Below are positions 22,120 to 28,677 of a stretch of 28,677 nt of DNA, piece by piece. The position numbers were made by a program, and so were the translations under genes. Under the pieces are notes generated by a model. It did not search any database and had not been told where the DNA came from. It worked only from the letters and a program-made list of their open reading frames with translations. The stretch's first letter is position 1. Each line of letters opens with the position of its first letter. This stretch comes from JAWVFN01 sp963696625. Its GTDB lineage: Bacteria > Actinomycetota > Thermoleophilia > Solirubrobacterales > 70-9. The DNA is taken from the NCBI GenBank assembly GCA_963696625.1, contig CAVOKZ010000029.1, forward strand, positions 1-28,677, in the 5' to 3' direction.

Positions 22120-22569
22120 ATGGACGACGCCTTCGGACACTGGCTGGCTGGCTTCATCGACGGGGAGGGCAGCTTCCAGATCGTCGCGTTCCGTGGTCGC
22201 TTCGACTGCCGGTTCCGGGTCAAGCTCCGGGACGACGATCGAGCGATCCTCGAGGAGATCGTCAAGCGGACAGGCATCGGCCGCATCAAGACGGACGCTG
22301 GTCATGGCAGCTCCAAGCCGCAGGCGGTCTGGAAGGTGCAGAACAAGGCTGAGTGCCTCGCTTTGGTCCAGCTACTCGACCGCTACCCGGTGCGGGCGAA
22401 GAAGGCCAGGGACTACGTGGTGTGGCGGGCCGCGGTCATGCTCTGGTTGGAGATCGGTCAGACGTACAAGCTCGTTCCCGGGCACGGCAATCAGTACGCA
22501 GCTGCGGACTGGTCGGGAATAGAGCCGCTCCATGCCGAGCTCGCCCGTCTCCACACCTACCAGCCATGA
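22120..22569 (+). CDS. LAGLIDADG homing endonuclease between terS and terL
   Basis: A single-motif LAGLIDADG endonuclease of 149 residues; such proteins act as homodimers and cut a long specific DNA site, promoting their own spread. The motif is HWLAGFIDGEGSFQI near the N-terminus; LAGFIDGEG replaces LAGLIDADG, and the catalytic acid is kept (Glu of DGEG). The later segment RAKKARDYVVWRAAVMLWLE is the usual C-terminal helix region. GTG 22102 is an alternative start; ATG 22120 has GGAGG almost touching it. The gene leaves no room for intron RNA. Its stop (22567-22569) falls exactly where similarity to the terL N-terminus resumes, and its last 12 codons overlap the new terL start in another frame. 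Confidence 0.85.
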   Translation: MDDAFGHWLAGFIDGEGSFQIVAFRGRFDCRFRVKLRDDDRAILEEIVKRTGIGRIKTDAGHGSSKPQAVWKVQNKAECLALVQLLDRYPVRAKKARDYVVWRAAVMLWLEIGQTYKLVPGHGNQYAAADWSGIEPLHAELARLHTYQP

Positions 22570-24052
22570 GGCCGCCCTTCTAGCCCAAGCGTCGCCCTGC
22601 GGGCTCGGGCTGGCCACCAGCAAGAGGTTCGCCTACCCGCCCCACCTGCAGCTGCTCGACCACGAGATCACCGAGGCGATCGCCAGAGGCCGCATCCGCC
22701 GGCACGCGATCGAGACCGGCAAGGACATCGACGATCGTGCCGAGATCATCGTCGTGGCCATGCCGCCGCGGCACGGCAAGTCGACGGTGATGAGTGAGCA
22801 CACGCCTGCCTGGTACCTGGGCTGCTTCCCCGATGACCGAGTGATCCTCTGCTCCTACGGCGCCGAGTTCGCGGCGACCTGGGGAGAGAAGGCCCGTAAC
22901 AAGCTCGAGCGCTACGGGCCCGAGCTGTTCGGTGTCCAGGTCGATGAGCGATCGAAGGCGCGGCAGCGATGGCGGCTCGCAGGCCACACGGGGAGCATGC
23001 TCACCGCCGGCGTTGGTGGCCCGATCACCGGCGAGGGCGCCGAGCTGATGATCATCGACGACCCGCTGAAGGACGCCGAGGAGGCGCTCTCGGAGACCAT
23101 CCGCGACAAGCAGTGGGACTGGTGGCAGTCGACCGCTCGCACCCGCCTCGAGCCCGGCGCCGTGGTCATCGTGCTGATGACGCGCTGGCACGAGGCCGAC
23201 CTGGCGGGCAAGCTGCTCTCGGCGGCCAAGGAGGGCGGCGACCCGGTACGCGAGATTCGCCTACCCGCACTCGCTGGTGAGAAGGACCCGCTCGGCCGCA
23301 AGAAAGGCGAGGCGCTGTGGCCGCGGCGCTTCACTCGGCGCTACCTCGAGCACACCCGGGACGCCGGCGCCTACTGGTTCGCAGCCATGTACCAGGGCAC
23401 GCCGGCGCCGGAGGAGGGCGGGCTCTTCAACCGTCGCGACTTCAACTACTTCGAGGTCGACGAGGACAACGAGCTGGTGGTCCTCTCACGCCCCGATGGC
23501 ACCGAGCAGAGCTACGGGATCAACTGGTGCACGAAGTTCGACGTCGCCGACCTGGCGGCCTCTGAGAAGGAGAAGGGCGACTACACCGTCGTCGGCGAGC
23601 TCTGGGTGACGCCTGATGGAGATCTCCTGGTCAAGGAGGTCTACCGCGATCACATCCCCGTTCCCGATCAGCCCAAGTTCTTCGAGACCCACCACTCGGG
23701 CGGGACGATGAAGTTCGAGTCGATCGGCTACCAGTCGGGCATCGTCAAGACGATGCTGCGACGCGGCTTCCCCGCCGAGCCCGTCTACCCCGACAAGGAC
23801 AAGGTGACGAGAGCAGCTGCCCCCGGCGTCCTTTACCGCAGCGGGAAGATCTACCACCGCGCCGGCGCCGGATGGCTCAACGACTTTGAGCTCGAGCTGC
23901 TCGCCTTCCCGAATGGCGACCACGACGATCAGGTGGACATGCTCGCCTACGGCGCCAAGGCTATGCCCGAGATCCTGAAGACGCGCAAGCGGGCGGACAA
24001 CAAGAGGAAGGCCAAGACGATGACCGGCGGTTTGATGAGCGAGGACCTCTGA
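22532..24052 (+). CDS. Phage terminase large subunit
   Basis: A 506-residue packaging motor. Walker A is PPRHGKST (residues 78-85), Walker B LMIIDDP (Asp176/177), followed by the coupling region and WQSTARTRLEPGA. The nuclease half has the RNase H-like acid in KFDVADLA (about residue 337) and DHDDQVDMLAYG near residue 465. Both ATPase and nuclease motifs appear intact. The start ATG 22532 lies inside the 3' end of the homing endonuclease gene, and the first 12 residues (MPSSPVSTPTSH) are not part of the ancestral protein; they are supplied by the insertion. The ancestral start was probably ATG 22046. No Shine-Dalgarno sequence precedes 22532, so translation may depend on coupling to the endonuclease gene. 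Confidence 0.93.
   Translation: MPSSPVSTPTSHEAALLAQASPCGLGLATSKRFAYPPHLQLLDHEITEAIARGRIRRHAIETGKDIDDRAEIIVVAMPPRHGKSTVMSEHTPAWYLGCFPDDRVILCSYGAEFAATWGEKARNKLERYGPELFGVQVDERSKARQRWRLAGHTGSMLTAGVGGPITGEGAELMIIDDPLKDAEEALSETIRDKQWDWWQSTARTRLEPGAVVIVLMTRWHEADLAGKLLSAAKEGGDPVREIRLPALAGEKDPLGRKKGEALWPRRFTRRYLEHTRDAGAYWFAAMYQGTPAPEEGGLFNRRDFNYFEVDEDNELVVLSRPDGTEQSYGINWCTKFDVADLAASEKEKGDYTVVGELWVTPDGDLLVKEVYRDHIPVPDQPKFFETHHSGGTMKFESIGYQSGIVKTMLRRGFPAEPVYPDKDKVTRAAAPGVLYRSGKIYHRAGAGWLNDFELELLAFPNGDHDDQVDMLAYGAKAMPEILKTRKRADNKRKAKTMTGGLMSEDL
22568..22597 (+). repeat. Recoded terL N-terminal segment, copy 2
   Basis: Encodes E-A-ALLAQASP in the terL frame, duplicating copy 1 at 22061-22090 at the protein level. 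Examples of changed codons: Ser AGC versus TCG, Leu CTG versus CTT, Leu CTC versus CTA. The Gln and Pro codons are unchanged. The change would protect this copy from an endonuclease specific for copy 1. Confidence 0.75.
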
Positions 24053-24103
24053 GCCCTCAGCGTGCTGGCGGCATGCTCTCGGTATACCAGCAGTATTCTG
24101 AGC

Positions 24104-24144
24104 GCCGTTGCGCGACAGGCCAGCGGCGTCGCCCAAGCAACGGC
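24104..24144 (+). ncRNA. Strong RNA hairpin downstream of terL
   Basis: GCCGTTGC (24104-24111) pairs perfectly with GCAACGGC (24137-24144); inside, GCGAC (24112-24116) pairs with GTCGC (24128-24132), leaving a CCAA bulge and an 11-nt loop. It is not followed by a T-run. It may be a processing or termination structure or part of the tRNA-like sequence that overlaps it. Confidence 0.45.
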
Positions 24145-24180
24145 ATTGGGGCCGGAAGGGTTCGATTCCCGGGGGCGCCG
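24125..24180 (+). other. tRNA-like sequence with T-arm but no anticodon arm
   Basis: GGGTTCGATTCCC (24158-24170) is a textbook T-arm core. The following GGGCGCC can pair with GGCGTC at 24125, and CCCAA/TTGGG forms a D-arm-like stem. At 56 nt it is too short for a normal tRNA and no anticodon stem fits. It could be a tRNA remnant, an attachment-site relic or chance similarity. Confidence 0.3.
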
Positions 24181-24247
24181 CTGGCTCATACCTGAGAAGT
24201 GAGACTCAGTTCTCATTCCGTCCGAGGTCAGCCCCAGCCTTCCTGCC

Positions 24248-24874
24248 GTGAACGCATCCCCAGCGCTACAGCCGCTGCCCAACGCCGATACTCATCGCGG
24301 CGAGGAGAAGAAGCCGGCCAAACTGGTCTTCCTGGACTGCGAGACCACCGGCCTCGACCCGACTCGCCATGAGGTCTACGAGCTCGGCCTGATCGTCGAG
24401 GGCACCGATGGTGTCGAGGAGGCGAAGCACTGGTGGTTCGAGATCGACCTGAAGCGGGCCGACTCCGAGGCCCTGCGGATGTCCGGGTTCTACGAGCGCT
24501 ACCCAGCGCAGGACCCCAACCGCGACCCTAATCTTCTGGCCGAGCCGCTCGACATCTACCCGGCCGCCGAGGCAGCTCCCGCGATCGCCCGGATGACCGC
24601 CGGCGCCCACCTGGTCGGGGTCAACCCGGCCTTCGACGCAACCTTCCTCGGCGCCCTACTACGCTCCGCCGGCCAGGTGCCGGCATGGGAATACCACCTG
24701 GTCGACGTCCTGCCTCTGGTCGCCGGTCGTATGCGGATGCGGCCGCCGTGGTCGAGCCGCGAGCTTTCGGCAGAGATTGGTGTCGAGCCGCCCGGCCTCG
24801 AGGATCGACACACCGCCCTCGGCGATGCACGCTGGGCGAAGCGGATGTACGACGCCGTCATGTTCGGCGGCTGA
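24248..24874 (+). CDS. DEDDh 3'-5' exonuclease (DnaQ-like)
   Basis: A 208-residue exonuclease of the DnaQ/RNase T superfamily. Motif I is VFLDCETTGLD (Asp30, Glu32), motif II is in GVNPAFDATFL, and motif III is HTALGDARWAKRMYD with the DEDDh histidine. The enzyme should remove nucleotides from DNA or RNA 3' ends in phage DNA metabolism. GTG 24248 is used; CAGCCT lies 7 nt upstream, a possible -10 box. An N-terminal ~22-residue extension is low in motif content. Stand-alone exonucleases in the packaging region are common in phages. Confidence 0.88.
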   Translation: MNASPALQPLPNADTHRGEEKKPAKLVFLDCETTGLDPTRHEVYELGLIVEGTDGVEEAKHWWFEIDLKRADSEALRMSGFYERYPAQDPNRDPNLLAEPLDIYPAAEAAPAIARMTAGAHLVGVNPAFDATFLGALLRSAGQVPAWEYHLVDVLPLVAGRMRMRPPWSSRELSAEIGVEPPGLEDRHTALGDARWAKRMYDAVMFGG

Positions 24875-24885
24875 TACTCGCCCCG
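24873..24885 (+). promoter_or_regulatory. GATACT -10 element
   Basis: GATACT at 24873-24878, spanning the exonuclease stop codon, lies 7 nt before ATG 24886. It is a variant of the GATAGT element seen elsewhere in the phage region. Confidence 0.4.
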
Positions 24886-25377
24886 ATGGCCGCGAAGAAG
24901 AAGAACGCGAAGAAGGCGGCGGCTGCTTCGAAGCCCGAGACCCGCAAGCTCTACCTCTATACAGAGGACAATCCGGACGGCGCCCTGCTCGAGGACATCC
25001 TCGGCGACGCCGGCGAAGGACGACGAGCCGGAGGGGTGATGGCCGAGTCCACGAACCGCTGTGCGCTCTGTGGCTTCCCGCGCGGCGACTGGAACCGGCC
25101 GTGTGAGAAGTCCCAGGACAAGCTGCACTGGACCGGGCCCGAACTGCAGGCCGAGATCGCGACGCTGAAGACCGAGATCGCCGGCAGCCTGACGCGCATC
25201 GAGGCGAAGCTGGTGAGCTGGGTCGCGGTGCTTGGCTTCCTCCATCCCAAGCGCTCATCCCGTCGCGCCCGGGACGACCTCATCATCAACATGAAGACCG
25301 AGGCTGCCAAGCTCGGCGACACGATCAGTGTCCATGGTTACGGCACGCCGAAGACACCAGTGACCTGGCCGCTCTGA
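24886..25377 (+). CDS. Small phage protein with CxxC motif and amphipathic helix
   Basis: A 163-residue product starting with a Lys/Ala-rich stretch (MAAKKKNAKKAAAA), then YLYTEDNPDGALLEDILG. The second half has RCALCGFPRGDWNRPCEK (possible metal site), a helical segment (ELQAEIATLKTEIAGSLTRI) and a basic end. The join around residue 45 (Gly/Arg-rich) is suspicious: in another frame the first half would end AKDDEPEG with a stop overlapping ATG 25039, which has GGAGGGG before it. It may therefore be two coupled genes with a one-base error. Function unknown; position before the portal suggests a packaging or accessory role. Confidence 0.5.
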   Translation: MAAKKKNAKKAAAASKPETRKLYLYTEDNPDGALLEDILGDAGEGRRAGGVMAESTNRCALCGFPRGDWNRPCEKSQDKLHWTGPELQAEIATLKTEIAGSLTRIEAKLVSWVAVLGFLHPKRSSRRARDDLIINMKTEAAKLGDTISVHGYGTPKTPVTWPL

Positions 25378-25397
25378 TCTCGAAGTTCTGAAATCCA

Positions 25398-25420
25398 CCG
25401 CCGACCGATAGTCGGCGGTG
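25398..25420 (+). promoter_or_regulatory. Palindromic GATAGT promoter of the portal gene
   Basis: GATAGT at 25407-25412 is 8 nt from ATG 25421. It sits in a perfect 8-bp dyad, CCGCCGAC (25398-25405) and GTCGGCGG (25411-25418). TTCTGAA lies 14 nt upstream of the hexamer. The dyad could be an operator on the promoter. Confidence 0.5.
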
Positions 25421-28366
25421 ATGAGCTTCCTCGACCGATTCCGCACCAAGCCGCCGGCCAAGTCGCCGCGGGGCGAATCCGGCCGCGCGCACTTCGATGG
25501 CTTCATCCAGACCGAGGAGCTGAACTCGAAGCTGGCTGGCGTCGAGGGGCTGAAGATCTTCGACACGATGTACCGGACCGATCCGGACGTCCGCCGCAAC
25601 GTGTGGATGATCTGCAACCTCCTGATTGGCGCAACCTGGACCGTCGAGCCCTTCGGTGGCGAGAACGCGAGCAAGGAGGACCTTGAGGCGGCTAAGGCGG
25701 TCGAGTGGGCGCTCTTCGAGAACATGACCCCGAGCTGGAAGGGTCATCTCGGCGAGGCCCTGCCCGTCGGCATTCGCTCCGGATTCGCCCCGTTCGAGGC
25801 GGTCTGGGAGAACGTTGAGTGGGAGGGCCGCGACCTGATCGTGCCCAAGCTGCTCGATCTCCGCCTGCCGCGGACGATCACTCGCTTCTACCAGGAGGAC
25901 GGCCAGCTGACCGGCATCGAGCAGCAGCTGCTCCGCGCCGAGAACGGCGTCGTCGACATCCCGATCGAGGACCTCCTCTATTACCGCTTCGGCGCCGAGG
26001 GCGACAACTGGGAAGGGATCAGCCTCCTGCGCGCCGCGTACAAGCCCTGGTACCTGAAGGACAAGATCGAGCGGCTCGACGCGATCAAGCAGGAACGGGA
26101 GGCCGTGGGTATCCCGATCTGTTATCCGCCGAGGAATGCGACGCCAGAGCAGCTGACCGAGATGGAGGAGATCCTCGGCAACACCCGCTCCGGTGAGCAG
26201 GCCTTCATCATCGCGCCGGGCCCAAAGGCCGAGGACCTGGGCCCGGAGGAAGCCGGGCTGCAGGGATGGCGCATCGACATTCTTGGCCAGTCGAGTGGAG
26301 ACAGCTCAAGCAAGACCTCCGATACCAAGCCCTCGCTCGAGTACCACTCCGACAAGATCGCCGCGGCCTTCCTCGCTGAGTTCATGCGGCTCGGCCAGGG
26401 GACGGGCGCGGTGGGTGCGCGCGCCACTGCCGACGTCCAGCAGAACCCGTTCCTGCAGTCGGCCGAGGCCCTGGCATCGACCGTCGAGAGCGTCGCCAAC
26501 GGTGGCCTGGTCGAGCGGATGACCGCGCTCAACTTCAACGTCGACGGCCCGCCGCGGCTGTGCATGTCCCTGGTGGACTCGACGACGCTCGAGGAACTCG
26601 CCACCTACGTCAAGAATCTGATCGAGGCAGAAGCCCTTGAGCCCGATCCCGATCTCGAGGACTTCCTCCGAGACCACGCCGACCTGCCGCCGGCCGACCC
26701 AAACGTCCGCAAGCAGAAGCAGGAGCTGAAGAAGAAGGCCGCCGAGGCCTTGCTCAACCCGGCGGATCCGAACGAGCCACCCGACCCGAACGATCCCAAC
26801 GCGCCGCCACCGAAGCCCGGAGATCCGAAGCCGCCGGCGCCCAAGCCTCCCGCGAAGAAGCCGCCGGCCAAGCCAGCGGCACCGCCTGTTCCTCCACGGG
26901 AGCCCGACGAAGTACTCGAGCGCCCGAAGTGGGGACGCGAGCTGCGCTCCTGGGAGAAGCTCATGGCGCTCGAGGAGATCGATACCGCGATCGCCCAGGC
27001 ACGCGAGCGCCTCGAGGAGGCCGCGGGCCCGGAGACGCGCCGACTGGCTTCCGACTTCACCAAGGCCGCTCTCGGGGGCAAGAAGCAGCCGAGCACCGGC
27101 ACCGACCTCGAGGATGCGATCGGGTCCGAGCTCGAGCGCCTCTACCGCACCGGCCAGGCCACTGTGCGCCAGGAGCTAGACGCGCAGCGAGGCAAGTCGG
27201 TCCCGGTCATCGCCCTGATCGGCACCGCCGAGCTCGACCAGGACACGATGCGCCAGCTCGCACAGCGGGCCAAGCTCGCCTCGGCGTCGATCGCCGGGCG
27301 GATATGGCAGGCCGTCTCGCGCAGCGTTCTCAACAAGCCCGGTGACCAGGCGGCTGCACAGGTAGCCGGAGAAGCCGAGGGCAGCGCTGCTCTGCGCGCC
27401 GAGGCGCAGCTGCACGCCGCAGGCTCGCTGAACCAGGGGCGCTCAGATCAGGCGGACGTCCAGTCCGACGAGGTCCGCGGGTCCAGGTACACGTCGATCC
27501 TCGACACCAACCGCTGCGCCGAGTGCGCCTCGGCCGATGACGACGTCCTGCGCCCGCTCGACGACCCGGTCCGCCTGCAGCGCAAGCCGCCGAACGCCGG
27601 CTGTTATGGAGGCGGGCGCTGCCGCTGCATGGAGTTCTTCGAGCTGAAGGAAGAGGCCCCGGGGTATGGCGGCCCCGCTGCGCCACCGCCCGATCCGATG
27701 AACCCGCCGGGCCCGGGCGGACTTGCGGCTGACCACTTCAACGTCGCCGGTGGCAACCCCAACCTGCGCGGCATCGTCGAGGACCAGATCAACGCGATCG
27801 AGCAGGTGCACGGCTTCCCGGCTGGGATGCCCCGTATCCCTCTGAACATTGGCGCGATGAAGTCGACGACGCTCGGCGAGCTGGCGGGTACCTACGACAT
27901 CCTCGACCGCACATGGGTCGGGCAGACCATCCGGCTCAACCGCAGCGCCCTGATGGCCGAGCCTCCGATCACCTCCACTGCCCACGAGATCGGGCACTTC
28001 CTCGACTCCTGGGGCTTCGGCGATGGGCCGCCCCACGACGCGATCGTCCTCAACATGCCGCGCCAGTACCTCTCGTCGACTGACGCGATGCTCGAATGGC
28101 GGGAGGCCGTCTCCAACACCCACTCCTACCGCAACCTCGTCCTGGCCGGCCAAAAGCCCGACAAGGACTACCTCCTCTACACCAAGGAGCTCTTCGCCCG
28201 CAGCTACGAGCAGTACATCGCGACGAAGACCAAGAACAAGGTCCTGCTCGAGAAGATCGTCGAGCGGCGCAGGGAGAACCCGAACCTCTACTGGGACGTC
28301 GCCGACTTCGAGCCGGTGCTCGAGGCCTTCGACCGCTTCCTGAAGACGCGCGGCCTGCTCAAGTAG
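25421..28366 (+). CDS. Portal-MuF-metallopeptidase fusion protein
   Basis: A 981-residue protein with three modules. Residues ~20-430 resemble the DUF935/Mu gp29-type portal (FDGFIQTEELNSKLAGVEGL, then YRTDPDVRRNVWMICNLLIG), which forms the DNA channel at the capsid vertex. A Pro/Lys/Asp-rich linker follows (~445-490). Residues ~510-745 look like a MuF/SPP1 gp7-type minor head protein, ending in SRYTSILDTNRCAECASADD and GCYGGGRCRC. The C-terminal ~200 residues carry a zincin motif, AHEIGHFLD (His855, Glu856, His859), and a later ELFARSYEQYI that could supply the third ligand. MuF proteins with C-terminal enzymatic or toxin domains are known; this one could be injected with the DNA or process head proteins. 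ATG 25421 is set by the GATAGT box 8 nt upstream. Confidence 0.85.
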   Translation: MSFLDRFRTKPPAKSPRGESGRAHFDGFIQTEELNSKLAGVEGLKIFDTMYRTDPDVRRNVWMICNLLIGATWTVEPFGGENASKEDLEAAKAVEWALFENMTPSWKGHLGEALPVGIRSGFAPFEAVWENVEWEGRDLIVPKLLDLRLPRTITRFYQEDGQLTGIEQQLLRAENGVVDIPIEDLLYYRFGAEGDNWEGISLLRAAYKPWYLKDKIERLDAIKQEREAVGIPICYPPRNATPEQLTEMEEILGNTRSGEQAFIIAPGPKAEDLGPEEAGLQGWRIDILGQSSGDSSSKTSDTKPSLEYHSDKIAAAFLAEFMRLGQGTGAVGARATADVQQNPFLQSAEALASTVESVANGGLVERMTALNFNVDGPPRLCMSLVDSTTLEELATYVKNLIEAEALEPDPDLEDFLRDHADLPPADPNVRKQKQELKKKAAEALLNPADPNEPPDPNDPNAPPPKPGDPKPPAPKPPAKKPPAKPAAPPVPPREPDEVLERPKWGRELRSWEKLMALEEIDTAIAQARERLEEAAGPETRRLASDFTKAALGGKKQPSTGTDLEDAIGSELERLYRTGQATVRQELDAQRGKSVPVIALIGTAELDQDTMRQLAQRAKLASASIAGRIWQAVSRSVLNKPGDQAAAQVAGEAEGSAALRAEAQLHAAGSLNQGRSDQADVQSDEVRGSRYTSILDTNRCAECASADDDVLRPLDDPVRLQRKPPNAGCYGGGRCRCMEFFELKEEAPGYGGPAAPPPDPMNPPGPGGLAADHFNVAGGNPNLRGIVEDQINAIEQVHGFPAGMPRIPLNIGAMKSTTLGELAGTYDILDRTWVGQTIRLNRSALMAEPPITSTAHEIGHFLDSWGFGDGPPHDAIVLNMPRQYLSSTDAMLEWREAVSNTHSYRNLVLAGQKPDKDYLLYTKELFARSYEQYIATKTKNKVLLEKIVERRRENPNLYWDVADFEPVLEAFDRFLKTRGLLK

Positions 28367-28588
28367 CTATTCGGGGCCCTCGGTCGAGTCCTCGACGAGG
28401 ATCGTCTCGACGTTGTCCTTGTCGACGTCGACTTCGCCGTCGCCCTGGTCGAGGTCCACCTGGTCGCCATCGGAGCTGCGCAGCTTGCCGGCGACTTCGC
28501 TGCCGTCCTTCATCACGACCTTGACGTCGCTGCCGGCGGGCAGTTCCTCGAGGGCGCGGTCGATGTCAGCTCGATTGGCCATGGACAC
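28367..28588 (-). CDS. Small beta-barrel-like protein of unknown function
   Basis: A 73-residue acidic protein; GTG 28588 or ATG 28582 could start it. The pattern SDVKVVMKDGSEVAGKL, then QVDLDQGDGEVDVDKDNVET, suggests a small SH3/LSm-like beta barrel, but no family is certain. It is the only opposite-strand gene of the phage region and its stop abuts the portal stop, so it may mark a module border or the return to host DNA. GATAGT (28605-28600) lies 11 nt before the GTG. Confidence 0.55.
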   Translation of the reverse strand: MSMANRADIDRALEELPAGSDVKVVMKDGSEVAGKLRSSDGDQVDLDQGDGEVDVDKDNVETILVEDSTEGPE

Positions 28589-28599
28589 AGGGTACGCCG

Positions 28600-28629
28600 A
28601 CTATCGGCCTGGGTCCAGATAGGCGGGGC
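28600..28629. promoter_or_regulatory. Divergent GATAGT / GATAGG promoter pair
   Basis: On the minus strand GATAGT is at 28605-28600 inside the dyad GCCGA-TAG-TCGGC. On the plus strand GATAGG (28618-28623) is 6 nt before ATG 28630. It would serve the small gene to the left and the partial gene to the right. Confidence 0.4.
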
Positions 28630-28677
28630 ATGGAGCCCACGACCCCGTGTCCGGTCACCGGGTATCCGCGGCCGGAG
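28630..28677 (+). CDS. Start of a gene cut by the window end
   Basis: ATG 28630 opens a frame that reads MEPTTPCPVTGYPRPE to the last base. It lies 6 nt after a GATAGG hexamer, like other genes here. Too short to identify. Confidence 0.3.
   Translation, partial: MEPTTPCPVTGYPRPE

Noticed and set aside
22087..22573. Group I intron or intein carrying the endonuclease
   Set aside because: The endonuclease gene fills almost the whole insert, leaving no space for intron RNA. Its own stop codon and the lack of splicing-domain motifs exclude an intein.
1..28677. CRISPR array or insertion sequence
   Set aside because: No regularly spaced repeats with unique spacers and no transposase gene were seen. 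The only tandem repeat is the two-unit array at 5763-5857.

Overview
The window is about 70% GC, with high-GC codon use. It looks like a chromosome segment of a high-GC actinobacterium-like organism, probably of the Thermoleophilia/Solirubrobacterales type. That placement is an inference from gene style (short-Q-loop CydA, PucR-type regulator, many promoters with a -10 hexamer only 6-8 nt before the start codon), not from a marker gene. It has two parts: ordinary host genes from 1 to about 17.1 kb, and a phage-derived region from about 17.2 kb to at least 28.4 kb.

Host part. cydA (5' end outside the window) and cydB encode a cytochrome bd oxidase. They are followed by a large polytopic membrane protein, a convergent PucR-type regulator, a 49-bp tandem repeat, an acyl-CoA desaturase, an M28 aminopeptidase gene with a one-base frameshift, an ExoD-family protein, a convergent metallo-beta-lactamase (MBL) hydrolase, a 28-residue membrane microprotein, a universal stress protein, a convergent secreted subtilisin and tadA. 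A 173-bp near-palindrome and a dispersed palindromic repeat separate tadA from a convergent operon of mmsA, a low-molecular-weight phosphatase and a fructosamine kinase (a probable protein-deglycation pair). tRNA-Ser(GGA), a PAS/MBL gene pair and tRNA-Ser(CGA) close the host part.

Phage part. After tRNA-Ser(CGA) and its hairpins comes a tightly overlapping rightward gene string: an Rpf-like transglycosylase, two unknown small genes, a zinc-ribbon/HTH protein and four zinc-ribbon microproteins. A small serine recombinase, a sigma-like gene split by a frameshift, terS, a LAGLIDADG homing endonuclease, terL, a DEDDh exonuclease, a small zinc-motif protein and a 981-residue portal-MuF-metallopeptidase fusion follow. 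No capsid or tail genes are visible before the window ends, so the element is either cut by the window edge or incomplete.

Most notable: the homing endonuclease sits exactly at the terS/terL junction, and terL resumes behind it with a second copy of its original N-terminal peptide, encoded by mostly different synonymous codons. Also notable are the HEIGH zincin domain at the end of the portal-MuF fusion, a GATAGT promoter element recurring 6-8 nt ahead of many phage start codons, and three likely single-base frameshifts (M28 gene, a G10 run, the sigma-like gene). The frameshifts mean either gene decay or sequence errors.
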